A stretch of DNA of 64,000 bases from Pyrenochaeta sp. MPI-SDFR-AT-0127 (lineage: Eukaryota; Ascomycota; Dothideomycetes; Pleosporales; Cucurbitariaceae). The notes beneath the pieces were generated by a model that was given only the letters and a program-made list of their open reading frames with translations, had not been told where the DNA came from and made no database searches. The stretch is from assembly GCA_020747015.1 (NCBI GenBank), contig JAGTJM010000065.1, forward strand, positions 1 through 64,000. Reading direction: 5' to 3'. Below, piece after piece: positions 57,567-64,000 of this stretch (position 1 is its first letter; the number at the start of each line of letters is the position of its first letter). The position numbers and the translations under genes were made by a program.

Positions 57567-59510
57567 CTACCGCCCATCATTCGGATTGCCTTCAAGGTCT
57601 TTACGTATCTCAGCCTGTAATCGTGCGTATGTGGCCAGGTCGGCATCGAATAGATTTGTTGTCCAGCCAATGACAGATCCAGTACATTGCAAGTAGAGAA
57701 GTAGAGCTCCAGAAGTAGCCAAAGTGTATGGCAGATTCAACAACGATGCTGTAGCAAACGCGAAAAGCGTTAGCAGATACAAGAAACAATTGACCAAACT
57801 TTGAAGCCCCAGTTCATCCTCCGTTCTCTGAAGGGTCTCCGTGTTTTCTAGGAGTATTTTTTTTCTTTGCAAGACTCTCTTGTAGGCACTTTCATCCGTG
57901 GCCCGTGTTGACATGCCCTCCACTTCCCGCGCCTCCCGATAGAAATATCGCTTGACAGACTTCGAACATCGATCATATCTTCGACCCTTCTCTTCGAGCT
58001 CTAGCAAATCCAGATTATCCACATCTGCGCTTGACGTAATCGGCAATGTGTCAGAACGGGAAACTTTTGCCCCTTCTAAAGCGGGCTGGGACAAGGTAGA
58101 GGTTTCTAGTTCTGCAGATTGAGAATCTCGAGTAACCGTTGCAGACTCTAGGATGTCTCAGTTTTAGCAGCATGTAAGCAAGCAAATTACTTACCATGAT
58201 AGATCTCAGCCGCGGCAAAGACGGGGAGTATAAGAAGGAATATGGGGGTAATCTGGCCAAATCCCATACTCGAATCGACTTCAAGCAAGTCTTAGGTTTT
58301 CCATCGATTGGAAATCATCTGAGTGAGGCCATAGACAAACATGAAAGCTAGCGATGGTATCACTGGAAGCAGTGAACGGCTGTACATATTTACTGCGAGA
58401 TTTCTGCGAATGAGAAGTTTCCTTAATACAAACATATTGGACGCTCCTGGTTCGGAAATGCGCCGGAGCAGCCGAACTTGAGTCGTACCCCACTTTTCTT
58501 TAGTTGCTTCATTCAGTATAAAGCACCATTCCGCGAGAGTGGTCTTGGATAAATCCGTCTTTGATCTTCCAAACGTTGCTTGCAGCTTAGCCGAAAGAAG
58601 GCCATTTCCATATGATCCGCTTGAGTGGAAGCCATAAGAGTGGAAAATTCTGCTTTTATAGCCAGACATAACAACAGAAAAGGTGATGATCCAAGCTGCA
58701 ATATTTAGAGCCGATATCGGGTCCGCTCCGAATCCGGTTTCGACTTGTCTGCTAATATGACACTGCACGGGGATCGACGTTTCGGAAGCATTCGCTACGA
58801 GAAGAATGACGATGAAACAATACACGAATAAGACCAAGAGGATCACCATTCCGAGAATTCGCCAGTTTCGAATGGTTTTATGGCTTAAAAAGTAGTGTCG
58901 GAGACTGTCGAGGGTTGCCAGATGTGTCGTTGTAGAAAACCATGCCAACGCGAAGGCAATACGAAACTCGGCAACTGAGAGTGTGCACTGGTTGGCTATG
59001 GTAGCTACCATGATAGCAAGTCCAACTGCGAGCTGTTGGTCACTCAAAGCTAGTATAAAACGAGTGACAGCTTCTTCACGTTGCGCACGAGTGAGCTTTG
59101 TGCCGCGTTGTGTCTTGTTGCTGTGGGGAAGCAGCTTTTCAAGAAATAGCCTAGTAAAGCCCCACAATCTTGATCCGCCTCGAAAGAGGATTTGAAACGG
59201 TTTCCTTCCCCTTAATCGTGTGGCACCGGCCTGGAAGTCAGAAATAAACCGCTTGTCTGTTTCGCTAAGTATGATTTCAGGCATCGAATCTGACAAATAG
59301 GCATATACGACCGCTGCAATAGTCATCGAGGCTGACAGTATAAACGCGGAAATGACCTAAAAATGAAGGTCAAGCTTCGATAAGCGATGATCTTGGACTT
59401 CTAAGCATCAGAGGTAGAGTCAGAATACATACACCATAGCCAGCGATATCGGGGTTTGCCTGTATCACATTGCCACGGCTTGTGCAATTTAGTGTGCCGC
59501 CGCAGACCAT
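57567..59510 (-). pseudogene. Multi-pass integral membrane protein gene with an in-frame TAA
   Basis: Three exons (59510-59433, 59356-58195, 58147-57567) with introns of 76 and 47 bp would give 606 codons. The N-terminus reads CTSRGNVIQANPDIAGYGV/ISAFIL across the first splice, typical of a family of fungal integral membrane proteins of unknown function. Several helices follow (for example MVILLVLFVYCFIVILLV). Codon 381 is TAA (58294-58292), yet the same frame goes on with the family's strongly conserved MGFGQITPIFLLILPVFAAA and EIYH, then across the second splice. No intron with usable sites removes the stop. The last exon encodes a charged segment and two further helices. So either a fresh nonsense mutation or a base error truncates the protein by more than a third. 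Confidence 0.75.
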
Positions 59511-59958
59511 GGTGAACGCGGTAAAAGAACTTAAAAGTGCGGGCAGTATTTAATAGTCTAATGGAGAATGTTATAAGAAAGTGTATGCTTACATTCGGTG
59601 CCGTCGAAGGCGGGGTCTCAAGGACCTCGTGTCATAATCTCAAGTCACACAGCATAAAATGGATCATTGTGATTGGACCAGACCAATACCACGATTTCAT
59701 AGGTCAGTATCTATTTGCTTGCAGTCAGCATTGATAGGTTCAGCGCCGTGTGGTTCAGTGTCATAGATGATACAAGGTGTATGGAGCAAAAGAAGGAAAG
59801 CCAAAGCACCACTCAAGCACCGCAACGAAGAAAGTTTTCCCCATTTCTATGCCATACAAATCTATCAAATTTTGCTTTCGGGGATCGCATTTATTGATGG
59901 ATTAAATACATGATAGTGGAGTTATTGATAGCGGACCAGAAATGCATCATAGTGTTCG
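59511..59958. other. Intergenic
   Basis: Promoter side of the membrane protein gene and 3' side of the Clr5-ankyrin gene. No feature beyond short frames. Confidence 0.4.
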
Positions 59959-62570
59959 TCACATAACCCCCACAAACAGATGATCCTGACATCCTAAACT
60001 ATTTTCTTTCTTCCTTCTGCCAGTACAAAAACGTCTCATACATGTCCCATCGATACAACTCACACTATGTGCATGCTCAACCTTGTGCTTCTCAAGCTCC
60101 TTCTTTGTCAGTAGTGTGCCATCATCACAAGCCTCACACTTATCGATCAACACTGCAGCTGCTAACGCTTTGTTTACATCTATCGGCTTCGTTAGAATGC
60201 ATGGGTCTTGCCATCGTATGGAAGTCGTAGATGGCACGAAGAAGTCGTCGGCATTGGCGTTGCTTCGCTCTGATGATCTAGAGGAAACTGAATGCTCTTC
60301 CTGGGCTGTCGCACCGTTCGGATTGAATTGAAATGGTTCATGAGCTGGAGAAGACGTTGAACTAGGCGTGACAGTAAGGTTTGGTGCAGGCGGCAATGAG
60401 ACAGTTGCTGCGGGCTCATGCGGAGGATTGCTCGTCATGGTAGTATCGGCCAAAGTCTCAAGTGGCACCGGCTGTGGGTCTAACAAAGCCATAACGAGTT
60501 CCTGATCGAATTTGTATATTGGCAGATCCACACCTTTGCGCATTGATATGATCCACCGAATCTCATCTTTCTCTTTGGCGCTCAGCATTTTCGACTTTGC
60601 GACTTTAGTCATGGCGTCGAGGAAATTGCTGCTGACAACTGCGAAGTAAGCTCGCTGAAAAGTTTGCTGCACATCTTCGGGTACCATTCTTTTCATGTTG
60701 AGCATGAATTCGCCTGTTGAACGTGTAGCAGACATTACTTGCTCATATGTCTGGTCCTCGGATATTGGAAAGTGGTTTTCAGTCCATGTGTGAGAGACAC
60801 CGTCAACGAGCCTGGCGGAACGCCCACGCATCTTTGAGACCAATACTTGCATAACCTCAGATAGAAGCGGCTCGTCAAATGTTCGTGCTGCGGAAACATA
60901 TGGTGGTACGCCACAATCATCTTCGACTTCTGGGTCGGCGCCACGGTCTAGTAGGACTTTCAAACGTGCCACAAGGTCGACAGCGGGACAAAGCTCAATG
61001 CATCTTTTCAATGGTGATAGTCCGTTGACGTCTGTTAGATTCGGATCCACTCCCTTCTGCAGTAAGACTTCGATGTCGCGAAGTGTGTAGACAGGGTGTC
61101 GTTCTGCATCTGGACAGGATCCGAGAACTTCGTGCAGAAGGCTTGAGCCATTATTATGTGGGCCTACGACGACGCTATCAACAAGGAGCCGTGCAAAACT
61201 TGGCGTGGAATGCCATAGCACTTGGTGCTCAAGTGTCTTGCTCCATGGAGATCTGCAAGGGTAGCCTTCAAACTGCACCTGCAACTTCGCTCCTTTACTT
61301 ACGAATGCCCGAAAACAGTCCAGCTCTATTTGAGAAAGTCCAGTAGGCAAGTGTGACATGCGCTGCCACGGCTTGATAAAGACCTCGAAAGGTGATTGTG
61401 TTGTGCCTTCCACTGACGCTACGTGCACGTCGGCGCCTGCATCCAACAGCATTTTTAGAATCTCATGACATCTTTCCTTGACTGGATCATCGGCATAACG
61501 GACCAATCGATGCTCCAAACACAGTTGAAGCGCAGTCAAAGCCCCAATTCCAATGGTAGAGGAACCTGGATCATCAATGTTCGCTCCTCGGTTAAGAAGT
61601 ATGCGAACAACATCGGGTACATTCCAGAACGCGGCTTGCTGAAGTGGCTTCCATGTCGTTCCCGATACCCCATTAACTTGAGAACGACCAGGAACAAGTA
61701 GTGCTTGTACAGTATATAGTCTTCCGTTTTTTATTGCGTTATGTAAGGCAAGATCTGTGCCGAGTGGGTGTTTTGACCCTTTAGCACCATGCGACAACAG
61801 CACCCAGATGATCGGACCACAAGGCATGCCACATGCAACATCGAGCAATGTTTGATCAGGATGCTGGAAGATTACCATCTCGCTTAGAGCAGGATGGCCG
61901 AAGAACCGACTGTTTGGTCTACCAAAAGGTAAACCTATGGGGTCGTTGATATGGTTTATATGCTCAACAATGAGTGACTCGAGCTTCTGGGAGTCCTGGT
62001 CTAAGATTGCACTTAACATATCCAAGACAATCTCAGATGCCCGTGAACGAGCTTGAGACAATGGATCGAAGGACGGTTGAAGGCTGCGGTACTGATCAGC
62101 TACATCTCTTGTCTAGATTATGCACCTACTTTCCCGATCGACCCAACAGGCCCAAAAAGGTGGGCTCAGCTTCCGCATCAGCGTTGGCGACAACCTGCCA
62201 ACCCCCGAGTGTGTCGCAGTCTGCGACCGGTGTGGCTTCGATAGACATAGGCTCAACAGTCGCACTTGAATCTCTATTTTGCACGCCTTCTTCACAACTA
62301 GGCTGGACTTCTTCCATAGCCTCAGTGCGATCTTTCCTCGCCTTTCGAGCTTTGTGTCGCATTAAGCCCCATTCCTTCAACTTCATACGATAAGCTCTTG
62401 TGCTGCCTAGACGTGAGCGCAGTTAATTTACAGATCGAGCACGAATAATCTTACGATGCCCTGAACTTGTACTTGCGTTCCATGAGTGCCCGCACTTCAT
62501 CGAGCGGCTTCTTCTGGTTAAAAGAAAGCTCCTTGATCTCCTCCTGGACCACATCCCAGTCTTTGGTCAT
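59959..62570 (-). CDS. Clr5-domain ankyrin-repeat protein
   Basis: Three exons (62570-62455, 62402-62130, 62083-59959) with introns of 52 and 46 bp give 837 residues. Residues 1-60 are a Clr5 domain (DUF-type DNA-binding-like module of fungi): KDWDVVQEEIKELSF, KPLDEVRALMERKYKFRAS and TRAYRMKLKEWGLMRHK, the last completed by splicing. A linker of about 70 residues precedes an ankyrin region from about 200 to 540 (for example LHNAIKNGRLYTVQALLVPG, PLQQAAFWNVPDVVRILLNRG, EILKMLLDAGADVHVA, LLQKGVDPNLTDVNGLSPL, LKVLLDRGADPEVEDD). The C-terminus is Ser/Pro-rich and ends in a Cys/His-rich segment (CEACDDGTLLTKKELEKHK and a later CIDGTCMRRFC), reminiscent of a zinc finger. Clr5-type proteins are putative transcription regulators; the target is unknown. 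Confidence 0.85.
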
Positions 62571-63301
62571 TTTGAAACCGTTTCGACTTCGAGTCGCTTA
62601 ATTGCTCTTGAGGCGCTCGATCTGAACTGATGAGGCTTCGAGTTACACTTTCAGGACCCAGGCTGACGCGAGTTCGAAGCTCCAGTCAACTTGCTCATGC
62701 GCTCATCAACGAAAATCCGGGGGCTCAACGGTACTTGAGCATGCGCGAAGGGTAAAGGATATGATTGTATAATCCTGCGATGAACAGTCATGGTACGATC
62801 GTGGGGCTCGTTGCTTTATGGGGCAGGCAGAAAGGCTGAGGTTGTGCAAAACCGAGCAGGGGGCCGAACTGATTACGAAAGTGCAATTCATGCTCTAGAC
62901 CTAATCTGTGTTAGATCAAGTCCCCCGGTTTTTGCACAACACGAGCCCACAATCCTTAGTGGCTCAGCCGTGTTACCTTCACATTTCCTTCTGCCTTTTT
63001 CACCATGAGATTTTTATTTTCAAATTCCCCAGGGACCTCTGCTGTACGCTTTGATGAAATCGGGACTTGAGAGGTACCCTGTTAGATGAACAACACTTGT
63101 ACAGTACCGAACATAAAATCGCTTATTGACCTGAGGACTAGTTTCGTATGCAAAGTATGCTATTTGAGGTTCTTCACGTCCATGTGTTGCTCAAGAATAA
63201 AGAGCATTATCTTGCATGTGTACCATAACAATGCCAGAGTGCATTAGTGTTCGCGTTCGAGGTCCAGCTATGCACGGCCGAATAGATTCAGTGAACAAAT
63301 G
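62571..63301. other. Intergenic
   Basis: Promoter region of the Clr5-ankyrin gene and 3' flank of the edge gene. No supported gene. Confidence 0.4.
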
Positions 63302-64000
63302 TCACCAATTTTTAATATCATCTCCACGCTTCTCCTTCCACTCCCTCAGGCCATCTCCATATCGTTTGACAATCTCTCTCTCTTCCTTAAACAGACAATG
63401 CCGGTTGTTCTTGATGATTGATCCCATATACGCTGCCCTCCGGACGTCCTCCTGTTCCCAAAACATCGTTTCTGACTCTTTGCAAGTAAACAGGTATGCG
63501 CCAGTCTTGTGGACAGTATGGCTCTGAGGATCAGTCTTGCATAGATACAGAGGCAAGGATACTCGATACCCTTCTCCGCGTTGCACCAACTTGAACTTGC
63601 CAATAGAGTCAGGGGGGCTGAGGAGAAAGTGGGTCCTGCTTGAGGCAGGAAAGGGTTCACTTTCCTCGAGGATTTGGGCATCATCTATAAGGCCATCGCA
63701 TAATCTCACGGCGGCTATCTTCACCGTTGACAGATTGGGCGCGATCAATGCCAAAGTATTTACAACATGTCCATATAATACAAATTCCGGTTCGAAATTG
63801 GAGCCCTTGATGATAGTGATGGAATGCGCTTTGGCCAAAATTCTCTCTTTCCGCTCCCTTGCCGCAGCAGTTTCGCTGGGTTTGGAGTCGTGCCAGAAAA
63901 TAGGAAATTTGGCAACAAGACTGACACACTCCTTGGAACAGATGTCCCGGTACTCTTCGTACATCTGGAAGTTGACCAATAGGGCAGCGAAATTAGGCAC
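63302..64000 (-). CDS. Partial hypothetical protein (5' end outside the window)
   Basis: The frame is open to the right window edge, so at least 232 C-terminal residues are seen and the start lies beyond 64000. The segment contains DICSKECVSLVAKFPIFWHDSK, then a Leu-rich VNTLALIAPNLSTVKIAAVRLC stretch and FKLVQRGEGYRVSLPLYLC, and a basic C-terminus. The Leu-rich stretch resembles fungal F-box/leucine-rich proteins, but I cannot confirm the family. No membrane helix or signal is visible in the part shown. Confidence 0.6.
   Translation of the reverse strand: MPNFAALLVNFQMYEEYRDICSKECVSLVAKFPIFWHDSKPSETAAARERKERILAKAHSITIIKGSNFEPEFVLYGHVVNTLALIAPNLSTVKIAAVRLCDGLIDDAQILEESEPFPASSRTHFLLSPPDSIGKFKLVQRGEGYRVSLPLYLCKTDPQSHTVHKTGAYLFTCKESETMFWEQEDVRRAAYMGSIIKNNRHCLFKEEREIVKRYGDGLREWKEKRGDDIKNW

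Noticed and set aside
1..64000. A PKS, NRPS, terpene synthase or other biosynthetic core; a CRISPR array; a giant cargo-carrying Starship captain
   Set aside because: No core enzyme domain, no regularly spaced direct repeats, and no tyrosine-recombinase (DUF3435) gene was seen on either strand.

Overview
The window reads as nuclear DNA of a filamentous ascomycete (Pezizomycotina). Genes carry many short introns (mostly 43-80 bp, GT-AG), and the families present (HET, Clr5-ankyrin, SAT4/PTH11-like rhodopsin, RTA1, multi-intron MFS carriers, CBM18) are typical of that group. TA-rich, stop-riddled islands resemble transposon relics degraded by repeat-induced point mutation (RIP). A Dothideomycete is my best guess, but that is inference. 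I joined the exons by hand from splice consensus, reading-frame continuity and family conservation.

Layout. 1-5.3 kb is gene-poor with decayed repeats, including a pogo/Fot1-type transposase fragment. 5.4-6.5 kb holds a secreted tyrosinase, followed by a gene fragment and a TA-rich island with a mariner-like relic. A hypothetical gene lies at 7.9-8.7 kb and a decayed medium-chain reductase at 9.3-10.3 kb. A small secreted DUF4360-like gene at 11.5 kb is followed by a second TA-rich island (12.3-13.3 kb). Then come a DUF899 thioredoxin-like gene (14.0 kb), a haloacid-dehalogenase-type hydrolase (16.1 kb), a large HET-domain gene (18.2-21.7 kb) and a membrane-anchored carboxylesterase (22.3-24.1 kb).

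26-42 kb is rich in uptake and membrane genes: a salicylate-hydroxylase-like FAD monooxygenase, a rhodopsin-like membrane protein, two anion:cation-symporter-type MFS carriers, an alpha-glucoside-type sugar carrier and an RTA1 protein. 43.7-47.3 kb holds a carbonyl-reductase-like SDR and a secreted protein with two CBM18 domains. 48.9-55.3 kb holds a 110-residue unknown, a secreted aspartic-protease-like protein, an AIF-type FAD oxidoreductase and a second SDR. 56-59.5 kb holds an NmrA-like gene with a one-base frameshift and a multi-pass membrane protein gene with an in-frame TAA. A Clr5-ankyrin gene (60-62.6 kb) and a gene cut by the window edge close the window.

How the genes fit together. 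I see no polyketide or peptide synthase core, so this is not a conventional biosynthetic cluster. Four products are probably secreted (tyrosinase, DUF4360-like, CBM18, aspartic protease), and several more handle uptake or oxidation of small molecules; HET and Clr5-ankyrin are recognition or regulatory families. The most checkable oddities are single lesions in otherwise well-preserved genes: a GG splice acceptor (33.9 kb), a one-base deletion (56.7 kb), a nonsense codon (58.3 kb) and several stops in the reductase relic (9.4-10.1 kb). There is also a likely GC-AG intron (29.2 kb). I did not find a convincing new multi-gene system.
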